A DNA stretch of 64,000 nt from JBGSUZ01 sp963677505 (GTDB lineage Bacteria; Bacillota; Clostridia; Peptostreptococcales; Acidaminobacteraceae), in contig CAXXWB010000044.1 of assembly GCA_963677505.2 (NCBI GenBank), forward strand, positions 1 to 64,000, given 5' to 3'. The notes under the pieces were generated by a model. The model was given only the letters and a program-made list of their open reading frames with translations, was not told the DNA's origin and made no database searches. Shown here in pieces: positions 42,745-51,652 of the stretch. A program made the position numbers and the translations under genes. Each line of letters begins with the position of its first letter. Position 1 is the first letter of the stretch.

Positions 42745-43572
42745 CTATCCTCTCATTTTATATAAACTGCTATTTATTTTAATACACATCAAAGTGAAAA
42801 AATACCCTGATACTGATATCATTACAATAGCTGCACCCGATGGGATATCGTAAGTATAAGAAAGCCAAAGACCCAAAATACAGAAGATATAGCCAATACC
42901 TACTGCCGATAGGATTCTGGACTTTAACCCTTTCGTCAGCAATCCTCCTATAGCTGTTGGTGCGGTAAACAGCGCTAGAATCAAAACAATTCCAACCACG
43001 CGTATTAAAACGACTACAGACATTGCAATCATTATAAAAAGTACATACTCCATTAATTTGGTATTGATGCCCATAATATGTGCAAATTCATCATCAAATA
43101 AATAAGACTTCCAATATTCAAAAAATGAAATAATAACGACTAGCACTGCCAACGTTAAAATCAACATCAGTTTTAAGTCCGTTTGGGTCACTGTGAGGAT
43201 GCTCCCAAACAAGTATGAGGATAAGTCCGGTGGATACCCTGGCATCAACGCTATAAAGAAAATCCCTAACGCCATGCCTAATGACCAAAATAATCCTATG
43301 ACAACATCGGTTTCTGTACCTCCTTTTCTTTTTAGAAATCCAATCCCCAGTGCGGCGCAAATCGAAAATATAAATGCACCAATAATAGGTTCGAATCCCA
43401 AAAGATAACCCATTCCCACGCCACCATAGGCTGTATGAGCAATCCCGCCACTCATCATTACCAATTTTTTTTCAACAATAATAACACCAATAATACCACA
43501 TACAATACTCGCCAAGAAACTGGCGAGGACTGCATTTTGAAGAAATTGATATTCCATAAATGAATGCCACAT
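42745..43572 (-). CDS. znuB: Zinc ABC transporter permease (ZnuB type)
   Basis: The product is 275 residues with about eight helices. The typical ABC-3 motif VEKKLVMMSGGIAHTAYGGVGMGYLLGFEPI and LAVLVVIISFFEYWKSYLFDDEFAHIMGINTKLMEYVLFIMIAMSVVVLIRVVGIVLILALFTAPTAIG are present. It is the membrane channel of a zinc (or manganese) importer. It lies between znuC (1-base gap) and the YcgR-like permease gene. Confidence 0.85.
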   Translation of the reverse strand: MWHSFMEYQFLQNAVLASFLASIVCGIIGVIIVEKKLVMMSGGIAHTAYGGVGMGYLLGFEPIIGAFIFSICAALGIGFLKRKGGTETDVVIGLFWSLGMALGIFFIALMPGYPPDLSSYLFGSILTVTQTDLKLMLILTLAVLVVIISFFEYWKSYLFDDEFAHIMGINTKLMEYVLFIMIAMSVVVLIRVVGIVLILALFTAPTAIGGLLTKGLKSRILSAVGIGYIFCILGLWLSYTYDIPSGAAIVMISVSGYFFTLMCIKINSSLYKMRG

Positions 43573-43573
43573 C

Positions 43574-44368
43574 TTATTTTTCCCCCGTATGTGATTTTAA
43601 AACCCGGTGGGGTACGCCATGAGCTATGAGTTCTATAGGACATCCATAGAGACTATTCACAATATTTTCATTAATTTCTGCATCGCCGTGATAGACCAAA
43701 CTCTCATTGATACAAGCCAATGATTTGACATAAGTCGATACCGCTAAAAGATCATGCGTGACTAAAACAATGGTTATTTTCTTATTTAACTCATAGAGCA
43801 GATTAAAAATATTGTCCCGCGAATGAGCATCGACACTGGCAGTTGGCTCATCTAAAATTAACAATTCTGGCTCTATGGCAAGTGCTCTGCCAATTAGCAT
43901 CTTCTGAAATTCTCCACCTGAAAGTTCTGAAATCATCCGATTTTTCAATTTTAAAATACCCACTTGTTCCAATATAAGATCTACTTTTTCAATATCAACA
44001 GTACGATACTTCTGAAACATGCTCAGTTTTGATTTTAAACGACCTGTTAAAAGTGCTTCGTACACAGTAATCGGAAATTTTTTATCTAGATTCGTTACCT
44101 GCGGTACATAGCCAATGAGACGTCCAACCTCTCCTGGAGATTTTCCGAAAATTTCAATAGTACCTGAGGTTGGCTGAACTAGACCCAATATAGACTTTAC
44201 TAAAGTTGTTTTCCCACCTCCGTTGGGGCCAATAACCCCGATATAATCTCCAGCACCCACAGAAAGTGAGACATTGTTTAACGCCAATGTCTCATCATAA
44301 TACACGGATAGGTCTTCAATACAGATAACTTTTCTACCTTCACCACTTGCTTCAGTAGATTGACACAT
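43574..44368 (-). CDS. znuC: Zinc ABC transporter ATPase (ZnuC type)
   Basis: The product is 264 residues. Walker A is GVIGPNGGGKTTLVKSILG. The Q-loop is VPQVTNLDKKFPITVYEALLTGR, the signature ELSGGEFQKMLIGRALA and Walker B LLILDEPTASVD, with the H-loop in LVTHDLLAV. The PQ-N-DK-FPITV sequence is characteristic of metal-type ABC-3 ATPases. It energises ZnuB. It lies 4 bases after znuA. Confidence 0.9.
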   Translation of the reverse strand: MCQSTEASGEGRKVICIEDLSVYYDETLALNNVSLSVGAGDYIGVIGPNGGGKTTLVKSILGLVQPTSGTIEIFGKSPGEVGRLIGYVPQVTNLDKKFPITVYEALLTGRLKSKLSMFQKYRTVDIEKVDLILEQVGILKLKNRMISELSGGEFQKMLIGRALAIEPELLILDEPTASVDAHSRDNIFNLLYELNKKITIVLVTHDLLAVSTYVKSLACINESLVYHGDAEINENIVNSLYGCPIELIAHGVPHRVLKSHTGEK

Positions 44369-44372
44369 AATA

Positions 44373-45263
44373 TTAGTTCACCTCGGTTATTAATTTCACC
44401 ATTTTCATAAGATTTTCAATATAGTCACCTGACAAGGGTTCAAGCAAAACAGTCTTTCCGCCAATTTCTTGGGCAAATGAATCTGCTTGCTTGCTTGAAA
44501 TCTCCGCCTGATAAAAAAGGGCTTTTATATTTTCTTTCTTAGCAAAATCAATTATTTCTTCCAATTGATTTGCAGTTGCCTCCTTTCCATTTTTTTCAAG
44601 GCTGTACATTGTGAGACCATAGTCATTTGCAATATAGCCTAAAGACGGATGGAATACTATAAATTTTTTAGTGCTAGCTGCATCTACAGCAATCTTTAAA
44701 TTTTGGTCTAATGTATCTAATTGCTCTAAGTATTTTTTTCCGTTTTCAGTGAACTGTTCCTTATGATCAGGGTCAATTTTACCCATTTCTTCTGCGATCA
44801 CATTAATCATAACTTTAACTCTTTTAGGTGACAGCCATATGTGAGGATCTCTCTCCCCTGGTGCGATTTCCAATTCTGGATATACTTCTGCTACCACCTC
44901 ATTTAATTTAACAATTTTTAACTGATCCAGATCTGATGCTAGCGGCAATATATTCGCCTCTTCCGTTGGAACACCTATTGCAAAATAAGCTATTGCCTCA
45001 TTGAATTCAGTCATTTCTTTAGGGGTTGGCTCATAATTTTCAGGACTGTTTCCCGGCGGAATTAATACAACTACATTCACCAAATCTCCGCAAACTGCTT
45101 CAACAAAAGTCTTTTCAGGAACAATTGAAACAGCCACCGTTGGTTTATCAACCTCACTTTTTTTATTAACGTCTTCCTTTTTATTGGCACAGCCTGCCAG
45201 TAAAGTCAAACTACCTATTACAGCTAAGGTAATTCCCATTTTAATTCCCTTTTTCAGATTCAT
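44373..45263 (-). CDS. znuA: Zinc-binding lipoprotein (ZnuA type)
   Basis: The product is 296 residues. The signal peptide ends LTLLAGCANK, a lipobox, so it is a lipoprotein. Metal-type SBP features are VSIVPEKTFVEAVCGDLVNVVVLIPPGNSPENYEPTP, DPHIWLSPKRVKVM (His ligand), VFHPSLGYIANDYGL and PLSGDYIENLMKMV. The His-rich loop of classical zinc ZnuA is missing, so zinc rather than manganese rests on context (YcgR/YcgQ partners). The start at 45263 has GAAGGAGA upstream. It is the first gene of the operon behind the operator at 45292-45324. Confidence 0.85.
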   Translation of the reverse strand: MNLKKGIKMGITLAVIGSLTLLAGCANKKEDVNKKSEVDKPTVAVSIVPEKTFVEAVCGDLVNVVVLIPPGNSPENYEPTPKEMTEFNEAIAYFAIGVPTEEANILPLASDLDQLKIVKLNEVVAEVYPELEIAPGERDPHIWLSPKRVKVMINVIAEEMGKIDPDHKEQFTENGKKYLEQLDTLDQNLKIAVDAASTKKFIVFHPSLGYIANDYGLTMYSLEKNGKEATANQLEEIIDFAKKENIKALFYQAEISSKQADSFAQEIGGKTVLLEPLSGDYIENLMKMVKLITEVN

Positions 45264-45291
45264 TAAAAACATCTCCTTCTCAAAACCTCAC

Positions 45292-45351
45292 ATTAGATGC
45301 AAACGCATATCATTTGCATCTAATTTTACCAGTCTATCGCCTATTGTCAAT
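45292..45351 (-). promoter_or_regulatory. Promoter and Zur-like operator of the zinc operon
   Basis: TTGACA and TAAAAT are 16 bases apart on the minus strand. Directly after the -10 lies a perfect inverted repeat ATTAGATGCAAA (45292-45303), nine bases, TTTGCATCTAAT (45313-45324). A repressor there would block transcription. A Fur-family zinc repressor (Zur) is the natural candidate. The site is not the Bacillus Zur box, so the regulator is inferred. Confidence 0.75.
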
Positions 45352-45393
45352 GGACTTTCTGAGATATGTTCTTCGTTATTTATTTGTCTATGA

Positions 45394-45458
45394 TTGACAG
45401 ACCTTTTATTTCTAGTGTAGGATATCAATTGTCGCATACCCCCTCCGGTAGGGGGTTA
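45394..45458 (+). promoter_or_regulatory. Promoter and CsoR-type operator
   Basis: TTGACA (45394-45399) and TAGGAT (45418-45423) are 18 bases apart. At 45436-45458 lies ATA followed by CCCCCTCCGGTAGGGGG and TTA, a G/C-tract palindrome typical of CsoR/CstR/RcnR-family repressors. It lies just downstream of the -10 and ends about 16 bases before the start codon of the membrane protein. Confidence 0.7.
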
Positions 45459-45474
45459 AGAAAGGAGATTATTA

Positions 45475-46646
45475 ATGAAAACACAAAACAAAATTTTGTA
45501 TTCCCGACTTGGTTTTTAAAAGCCTTGGGAAATGGAGGATTAGCCGTATCATTTTTTATGTACTTAATGTTTATGATTGATCACAAAGGACCTATGCCGG
45601 TTTTTGCAGACGTTTATCGTGAAATTTCACAAGGCGGTATCACTGCTATTCTTGTAATAATAGACATGGCTATCATCTTATTCTTTGCATTAAGATACTT
45701 TTTACAACTCTATATTCAGATTAAAAACTTCACCGCATTTAAAAAAACAGAAGGTTATGAGGCACTACTTGGAACAAATTTAGAACTTGGATTAATGACA
45801 ATACCATTGACCTTGGCCATGGGAGTTAATATTTCATTAATCCTCGGAGCTGTCTTTGTTCCTAATCTATGGCATTATGTTGAATACCTTTTCCCTCTCG
45901 CAATTATAGGCTTCCTTACCACTGGGATATATGGTTTAAAACTATTCTTAAATTATTTTAAAGACACGGTTTCTAAAGGGAATTTTGACTTTGTCATCAA
46001 TAATCATTTAGGTCAAATGATTGCGCCATTTACTTTTATCATGGTCTCTGTTGGCCTTGCTGCTCCTGCTGCCATGAGTAAGATTCTGCTAACCAATATG
46101 ATTGGCTTAATTGGATCCATTTTCTTCTTGGTTTTAACCCTAATATTGCTGAGCATTAAGCTTTTTCTCGGTTTTAAATCTATTTTTGAATATGGCATAG
46201 AATTAACAAATCTTCCTACCTTATGGATTATGATTCCCATAATGACACTTATGGGCATTACTTTCGTCAGATTGACCTCATCCGTATCCCATCATTTGCT
46301 CCATACAAATCCTAGCCCTATATTATTAATGATCGTATTAACGTTTATCGTTGCCATACAAGGGGTTTTTGCTCTTCTTGGTTATGCCTTACTTAAGGAC
46401 CACGGCTATTTCAATCGCTATGTAAACGGAAGCCATTTTGATGTGGGCAGTTACTCCTTAATTTGTCCTGGCGTCGCTACAAATGTTATTGGTATGTTTT
46501 TTATTCACTATGCTTTCGTAAAAACGGAATTGGTCTTACAAAATTCAATTTACTACTATATGATGCTCCTTCCCATTGTATGGATACAAATAAAAACCAT
46601 AACGACCCTATTTAAACTTGATAAAAAAGGGGCTGTTGCAAAATAG
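45475..46646 (+). CDS. TsoY-like membrane protein (one frame break)
   Basis: The product is about 390 residues with about ten membrane helices. AAAGGAGA precedes ATG 45475 (MKTQNKI). The frame breaks near 45492 and continues FVFPTWFLKALGNGGLAVSFFMYLMFMIDHKGPMP. Later GSYSLICPGVATNVIGMFFIHYAFVKTELV recalls the TsoY group, membrane proteins sometimes annotated as selenoproteins (from memory). The relevant residue here is Cys. A relation to the TDT/SLAC1 channels is possible. The last residues (DKKGAVAK) and the stop come from the intergenic repeat. A CsoR-type operator lies upstream, so copper, persulfide or nickel sensing is likely. Confidence 0.55.
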
Positions 46647-46714
46647 TCCCCCAAAATAAGAAATGACCTGTAGCAAATCAACTTTGATTTGTTACAGGTC
46701 ATTTATCGTTGGTT
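46624..46714 (+). repeat. Two-hairpin intergenic repeat, copy 2
   Basis: A small hairpin (GGGGCTGTTGC/AATAGTCCCC-type) and a long hairpin with arms containing ATGACCTGT and ACAGGTCAT match copy 1 at 211-297 in the opposite window orientation. The differing stem bases keep pairing. The stop codon of the TsoY-like gene lies inside it. No transposase is near. Confidence 0.6.
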
Positions 46715-46800
46715 TCATTGGCAGTCAGAAGAGCAATGACCTCCATACTTTGAATCCCTTTTTAGAGCAGATGATGCCCTCATATGGTTATCTATAATCT

Positions 46801-47637
46801 TTAAACCAACTCGTCTGCCATTTCCTTAAGTTGCTTTGAAAGAATGCTGAGTTGTTCGCTATCTTGGGCAATCATGCTGGATTCCACTTCTTGCTCATGA
46901 CTGATCGCTGCCATGGATTGAACACCCTCTATTAGACGGTTTATATCTGAACGGAGCGCATTAAGGGTCTCTAGAATTTCCACAGAAGAATCTTTACTGT
47001 TGATGGCAAGCTTTCGAATTTCTTCAGCAACTACCGCAAACCCCCTGCCTGCATCCCCTGCCCGTGCCGCTTCAATTGAAGCGTTCAGTCCTAATAAATT
47101 AGAAGTTTCCGATATGGATTTAATATAGCCCATAATGTCATCCATTTTTTTGATTTCATCCGCAACACTATCAATACTTATATTCATTTCCTTTGAGCGA
47201 TTAGACAGTAGTTCTGAGTCATTGGCCAAATTGCCTGATGAGGATTCCATTTTTTCCGCAAGGGTCAATAAAGTATTTGCCATATCCAATACTTCTGTTT
47301 CTCTTTCTAGGGATACGGCTACTGATATGGCTCCAATTATTTGTCGTGAGTTCTCCCCAAAGATTGGCACTGAATGGGTAATGACAGGAAATCCATAAAG
47401 TTCTTTGGGGATCCTTGCAACGACACTGCTGCCCGTTGTAATACATTTATGAATGCCCCCATTCTCTCGAATCGGGTCATGGATATTCAAATTCATTTTA
47501 AAGCTGTCCGCTTGTATCATCACCAAATGCTTTTCTCTGTCTGTAATAGTAACAGCTACATCTGCAGGATAGAGCTGAGGTATAACGGTTGCCATGTGAC
47601 TATAACTATCTAAAATTTGATCATTTGTCAATTGCAT
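46801..47637 (-). CDS. Soluble chemoreceptor-like protein
   Basis: The product is 278 residues without membrane segments. Residues 1-125 form a GAF/PAS-like sensor (VAVTITDREKHLVMIQADSFKMNLNIHDPIRENGGIHKCITTG, GENSRQIIGAISVAVSLERE). Residues 130-278 hold a shortened signalling hairpin, IKSISETSNLLGLNASIEAARAGDAGRGFAVVAEEIRKLAI. Such short cytoplasmic receptors are common in Clostridia. GGGGGGA precedes the start, and a TATAAT box lies upstream. It is a single-gene unit. Confidence 0.85.
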   Translation of the reverse strand: MQLTNDQILDSYSHMATVIPQLYPADVAVTITDREKHLVMIQADSFKMNLNIHDPIRENGGIHKCITTGSSVVARIPKELYGFPVITHSVPIFGENSRQIIGAISVAVSLERETEVLDMANTLLTLAEKMESSSGNLANDSELLSNRSKEMNISIDSVADEIKKMDDIMGYIKSISETSNLLGLNASIEAARAGDAGRGFAVVAEEIRKLAINSKDSSVEILETLNALRSDINRLIEGVQSMAAISHEQEVESSMIAQDSEQLSILSKQLKEMADELV

Positions 47638-47744
47638 ATTGGTCCCCCCTAAACTATTCTTACATGATTATACCATTCATTTATGCCCTAAAAAATAGCT
47701 CTTAACCATAAGGGAAGATGATAATAACTATTACCTATATTTAG

Positions 47745-48728
47745 TTAATGAGTAGCAAACCCAAAAGTCTCTAAAATCTCCTGTTCATTGAAAAGCTTGG
47801 TCACTGCCTCTTCATAATCCCTCAATTTCTCTGCTTTTTTAATTTTCTTAGCATATTTTTCTGGGTTAGAAAAGGCTTTAATCATATAATGCCAAAGCTC
47901 TTTCATTTTAAACAGTACATTGCGCTCACCGAAAAGAATACTTTGGTATTCTTGATAAATTTCGTCGTGGAAGGCTCTCAGTTGAGCTTTATCCATTTTT
48001 GAGGGAGCTTTGCCTATTTCGCACTCTGATTGAATCCGTTCCACCAGTCCTGGATTGGTCAGTAGCCCTCTCCCCATCATCATAGCATCCACTTCTGGAA
48101 AGGCTTCTGTGAAAGCGATGTAGTCACTTAATGTAAAAATATCCCCATTGTAACAGACAGGGCTTTTACTGCTTTCAAGTCCCGCTTTAAAGACTTCAAG
48201 TCGTGGTTTATTCTTATACATATCTTTCTGAACTCTTGGGTGAATAATCAACTCTTTCAAGGGATATTGATTAAAAATTGCCATCAGCTCAAAAAACTCT
48301 TCGGGGTCTTCTATGCCCAGTCTGGTCTTCACCGAAATTTCGGTAACTGCATGGGAATAAATTTCTTCCAATAGAACATTCAATTCTTCCTTATAGGCCA
48401 GAAGTCCAGCGCCTCTTCGCTTTGTCACTACCGTTCCCGAAGGACAGCCTAAGTTAAGGTTGATTTCTTCATAACCAAAGTCCTTAATTTTATTTGCCGT
48501 GTTGATAAAATCCCTGCTGTTATTGGTCAAAATTTGTGGGATAAGACTAATATCTTTATTGTTCTCTGGCAATATATCGTTTCTTTCCTTGCTCTTTAGG
48601 GTGTTGGTTTGGTCGGCAACAATGAATGGTGAAAAATATTTATCCATGCCACTTCCAAAATGAGTATGATGGGCATTTCTATAAATATAACCTGTAATTC
48701 CCTCTAAGGGGGCATAATAAAACTTCAT
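47745..48728 (-). CDS. dus: tRNA-dihydrouridine synthase
   Basis: The product is 327 residues. It opens MKFYYAPLEGITGYIYRNAH. FMN-barrel motifs are INLNLGCPSGTVVTKRRGAGLLA (catalytic Cys in NLGCPS), VKTRLG, LIIHPRVQKDMY, VCYNGDI and AMMMGRGLLTNP. The helical C-terminal domain binds tRNA. It reduces uridine in the tRNA D-loop. The sequence belongs to the divergent clostridial group rather than to DusB. TATAAT lies upstream of the AGGAG site. Confidence 0.85.
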   Translation of the reverse strand: MKFYYAPLEGITGYIYRNAHHTHFGSGMDKYFSPFIVADQTNTLKSKERNDILPENNKDISLIPQILTNNSRDFINTANKIKDFGYEEINLNLGCPSGTVVTKRRGAGLLAYKEELNVLLEEIYSHAVTEISVKTRLGIEDPEEFFELMAIFNQYPLKELIIHPRVQKDMYKNKPRLEVFKAGLESSKSPVCYNGDIFTLSDYIAFTEAFPEVDAMMMGRGLLTNPGLVERIQSECEIGKAPSKMDKAQLRAFHDEIYQEYQSILFGERNVLFKMKELWHYMIKAFSNPEKYAKKIKKAEKLRDYEEAVTKLFNEQEILETFGFATH

Positions 48729-48770
48729 AGTCGTAGCTCCTTTTAGATTCTTTAATCTGTACTATTATAG

Positions 48771-48808
48771 CAGAAAAGCCATGGGACAACACCTGTGGCT
48801 TTTTTTAT
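48771..48808 (+). terminator. Hairpin with T-run in the dus/MCP intergenic region
   Basis: AAAGCCA and TGTGGCTTT pair around a 13-base loop and run into a T-tract on the plus strand. No plus-strand gene ends just before it, so it may end a short leader transcript or be an attenuator for the chemoreceptor gene at 48950. Confidence 0.4.
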
Positions 48809-48949
48809 ATTTATATACATTCATTCCCCATAAATGTTTACTTATTTTTAACCTGATTCTTCCTTAGAATTCACAATGCCTCTGTAGAATCATACATGAA
48901 AGCGCGCTTTTAAATACTAATAGCGATAAAGACTCAGGAGGCATTTAAC

Positions 48950-50764
48950 ATGAGTGAATTTATTTTAAAATTTAAAGATCAGAAATTACCCTTTACCCGT
49001 TTACTTCCCCATCTTCAAAGAGCAAAGCTCCCTCAGAGCCTTTCTATTAAGCTGATGATGGGCTTTATGTCCATGTCCTTCCTTTCATTTCTGGTAGGCA
49101 TGGTTGGCCTTATGGGCATACAAAATTTAAGCGGTCAGATAGATGAGGTAGCGCTCCAAAGGCTACCCAGTGTCGCCTCTCTCCTCACCTTGGCTGAATC
49201 TCAAACCACTATTTCTTCCTCAGTCAATTCCATTACCCTCCAGCATCTTCCCAACAGCGTTAAAGAGAACTACTACACAGAAATTGAAGACTCTTTTCAG
49301 AGAACAGACAAGGCTTGGAAAAATTATGGAAATCTTTCTCACACCCCTGAAGAATCCCTCCTCCTTAAAAAATTGGATCCTGAATGGGTCTATTGGTCAG
49401 AAACTGTACCCGTTTTTCTTGAACTGTCAAAGGTCTACGACGCTAGTCCAACTGACAGCAATTGGATGGCTCTAAAAAATCACGTCAAGACAAAAATGAA
49501 CTCACCCTATGAAAAATCTCACGCTCTTATTGGTGAACTGGCAGATCTCAATATTCAAGGTGCCACGCTCAGTCAAATCAATTCAGCTAAAGCCACGAAA
49601 TTATCAACGGTCATTACCCTTACTACTATTTTTCTGGCATTTTTCTCCGCCATATTCCTCGGTTTGCTAATTACAAGAAGTATTGCAAAACCTGTAAAAT
49701 CTCTGGAAATTGAGCTTAACGCCCTTTCTAACAGCGGTGGAAACTTGGCTCACCCTGTGGCGATTGAAACCCATGACGAAATTGGAAAAATGGCAAAAGC
49801 GGTCAACGGTTTCCTCTTCAATATTAAAACCTTACTGATGGCCGTTATTCATGAAACCACCAATATGCGAACCGAAGCCGATACCTCCACTCAAGAAATC
49901 ATTAGCATGACTTATCAAGTGGATGAAATTTCAGCGACTACCCAACAATTGGCTGCTGGTATTCAACAAAATGCAGCGGCAACCACTTCCGTAAAGGACA
50001 GACTCATGGAAATCGAACAGTCGGTAGATGTTCTAAAAAACCATGCAACCGCTGGGTCAAGAGTCTCTACAGAAATAAAAAATAAAGCTGCTGTGGTGAG
50101 CCTTCAAGCAGAAGATGCCAAGCAATCAGCCTCCGCTCTCTACCATGTGACCAAAACAGAGGTTCAGTCGGCCATAACGGGTGCTAAACGGGTTTCAGAA
50201 ATTGAAGTCCTCGCTGAAGCTATTATGGACATTGCTTCAAAAACCAATCTGTTGGCCATTAATGCCGCCATTGAAGCGGCCCAAGCGGGAGAAGCAGGCA
50301 GAGGGTTTTCTGTTGTCGCTTCTGAAATTCGCCTGCTGGCTGATCAGTCCAAACAAATGGTTGTCAGTATTCGAAAAGAACTTAGCGCTATAAAATTTGC
50401 CGTTAATCATCTGACACAATCCACAGGAAACATGCTTCACTTCTTTGACAATCAGGTGATGAACGACTATGAAGTTCTTCTTCAAACAGGTAACAGTTAC
50501 GCTTCAGACGCCACCTACTATGAGAACATGTCTCTTTCCATGGCTGAAACGGCTAACAGCTTGTACGAGTCCATTAATCAAGCAGTGGTCAGCGTTACGG
50601 AAATTGCTGAGATCACTTATGAATCCAGTCTGTCCACCACTTCTATTGCAGAGCGCATTTATGACACCTCTGAGTCTTCAAAGGCAATCAGAGCGCGGGC
50701 AGAGTCTATCCTATACCATGTGGGTCAGGTTGAATCACGCCTGAGTCACTTCATACTAGAATAA
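48950..50764 (+). CDS. Membrane methyl-accepting chemotaxis protein
   Basis: The product is 604 residues. Helix 1 (about 33-53, LMMGFMSMSFLSFLVGMVGLMG) and helix 2 (about 222-245) flank a four-helix-bundle sensor (4HB_MCP). HAMP follows (SIAKPVKSLEIELNALSNSGG), then a long signalling domain with MDIASKTNLLAINAAIEAAQAGEAGRGFSVVASEIRLLADQSKQ. The hairpin tip is intact. AGGAGG precedes the start. Its stop overlaps the start of the EAL gene by one base, which suggests that the two work together. Confidence 0.9.
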   Translation: MSEFILKFKDQKLPFTRLLPHLQRAKLPQSLSIKLMMGFMSMSFLSFLVGMVGLMGIQNLSGQIDEVALQRLPSVASLLTLAESQTTISSSVNSITLQHLPNSVKENYYTEIEDSFQRTDKAWKNYGNLSHTPEESLLLKKLDPEWVYWSETVPVFLELSKVYDASPTDSNWMALKNHVKTKMNSPYEKSHALIGELADLNIQGATLSQINSAKATKLSTVITLTTIFLAFFSAIFLGLLITRSIAKPVKSLEIELNALSNSGGNLAHPVAIETHDEIGKMAKAVNGFLFNIKTLLMAVIHETTNMRTEADTSTQEIISMTYQVDEISATTQQLAAGIQQNAAATTSVKDRLMEIEQSVDVLKNHATAGSRVSTEIKNKAAVVSLQAEDAKQSASALYHVTKTEVQSAITGAKRVSEIEVLAEAIMDIASKTNLLAINAAIEAAQAGEAGRGFSVVASEIRLLADQSKQMVVSIRKELSAIKFAVNHLTQSTGNMLHFFDNQVMNDYEVLLQTGNSYASDATYYENMSLSMAETANSLYESINQAVVSVTEIAEITYESSLSTTSIAERIYDTSESSKAIRARAESILYHVGQVESRLSHFILE

Positions 50765-51573
50765 TGTTAAGGAAAGCAGGCAATTATATGGAAATTTGCA
50801 ACATCGTCAAATCGGTCATTGAAGCGCAAGATATTCGCACCCTTTATCAGCCCATTGTACTTTTATCTAGTGGAGAAGTCCTTGGCTATGAAGCTTTAAG
50901 CCGTGGTCCAAAAGACACCCCCTTAGAATCGCCAGACCTTCTTCTAAACCTTGCCAGTCAATGTGAAATGACTTGGGAAATGGAATTTCTCATGCGGAAA
51001 TTGGCCATTGAACGGGCTAGGGATCTTGGTGAGCATCAGTATCTTTTTATCAACGTAGACCCTCATGTGATTCACGATGAAAATTTTCAAAAAGGGATGA
51101 CTAAAGAATTTCTCTCTCAATACGGCATTGCTCAAAAAAATGTGGTGATGGAAATTACGGAACGCTCTGCCATTACTGACTATGAGGGCTTTAATAAAAC
51201 TCTGCAAAACTATGTGGACCAAGATTTTAAAATCGCAATAGACGATGTAGGCGAGGGTTATTCTGGCATTAATCGCATCATTGAGACAAGGCCTCATTTT
51301 CTTAAATTGGATATGAATATTATTCGAAAATTGGAGGCAGATACCTTTAAACAGGCCATTGTGAAAAGCTTCGTCCAACTGGCAGAACTGACCCACATTA
51401 CCCTTATTGCAGAAGGCATTGAAACAAAAGAAGAACTTAGGACTCTGATTCACCTAGGTGTCAGCGCTGGACAAGGTTTTTATTTGCAACGCCCTGCTGA
51501 AAAAATGACATCATTGCCCATCCCACTGACTTCAGAAATTTTAGAGTTCAACGCCTTTTATAAGCGCCCTTAG
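50764..51573 (+). CDS. EAL-domain protein (c-di-GMP phosphodiesterase candidate)
   Basis: The product is 269 residues with a complete EAL domain: LYQPIVLLSSGEVLGYEALSRG, LFINVDPHVIH, VVMEITERSAI, IAIDDVGEGYSGINRI, LKLDMNIIRKL, LIAEGIETKEEL and GVSAGQGFYLQRP. The EAL, ITE, DD and E residues needed for metal binding are present, so it may cleave c-di-GMP. It starts at ATG 50764 within TAATG, coupled to the chemoreceptor. An inner ATG at 50788 (MEICNIV) is possible. Confidence 0.85.
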   Translation: MLRKAGNYMEICNIVKSVIEAQDIRTLYQPIVLLSSGEVLGYEALSRGPKDTPLESPDLLLNLASQCEMTWEMEFLMRKLAIERARDLGEHQYLFINVDPHVIHDENFQKGMTKEFLSQYGIAQKNVVMEITERSAITDYEGFNKTLQNYVDQDFKIAIDDVGEGYSGINRIIETRPHFLKLDMNIIRKLEADTFKQAIVKSFVQLAELTHITLIAEGIETKEELRTLIHLGVSAGQGFYLQRPAEKMTSLPIPLTSEILEFNAFYKRP

Positions 51574-51652
51574 GTTTGCCTTTACGCCCATCATTTGTTA
51601 TCATATTGCCTATATAAGCATTTAAAATGCTCAGGAAGGTGAGGCGTTACAG

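Noticed and set aside
48900..48945. A sigma-28 (chemotaxis) promoter before the chemoreceptor gene, from GCGATAA
   Set aside because: No TAAA-like -35 element lies at the required 14-16 base distance.
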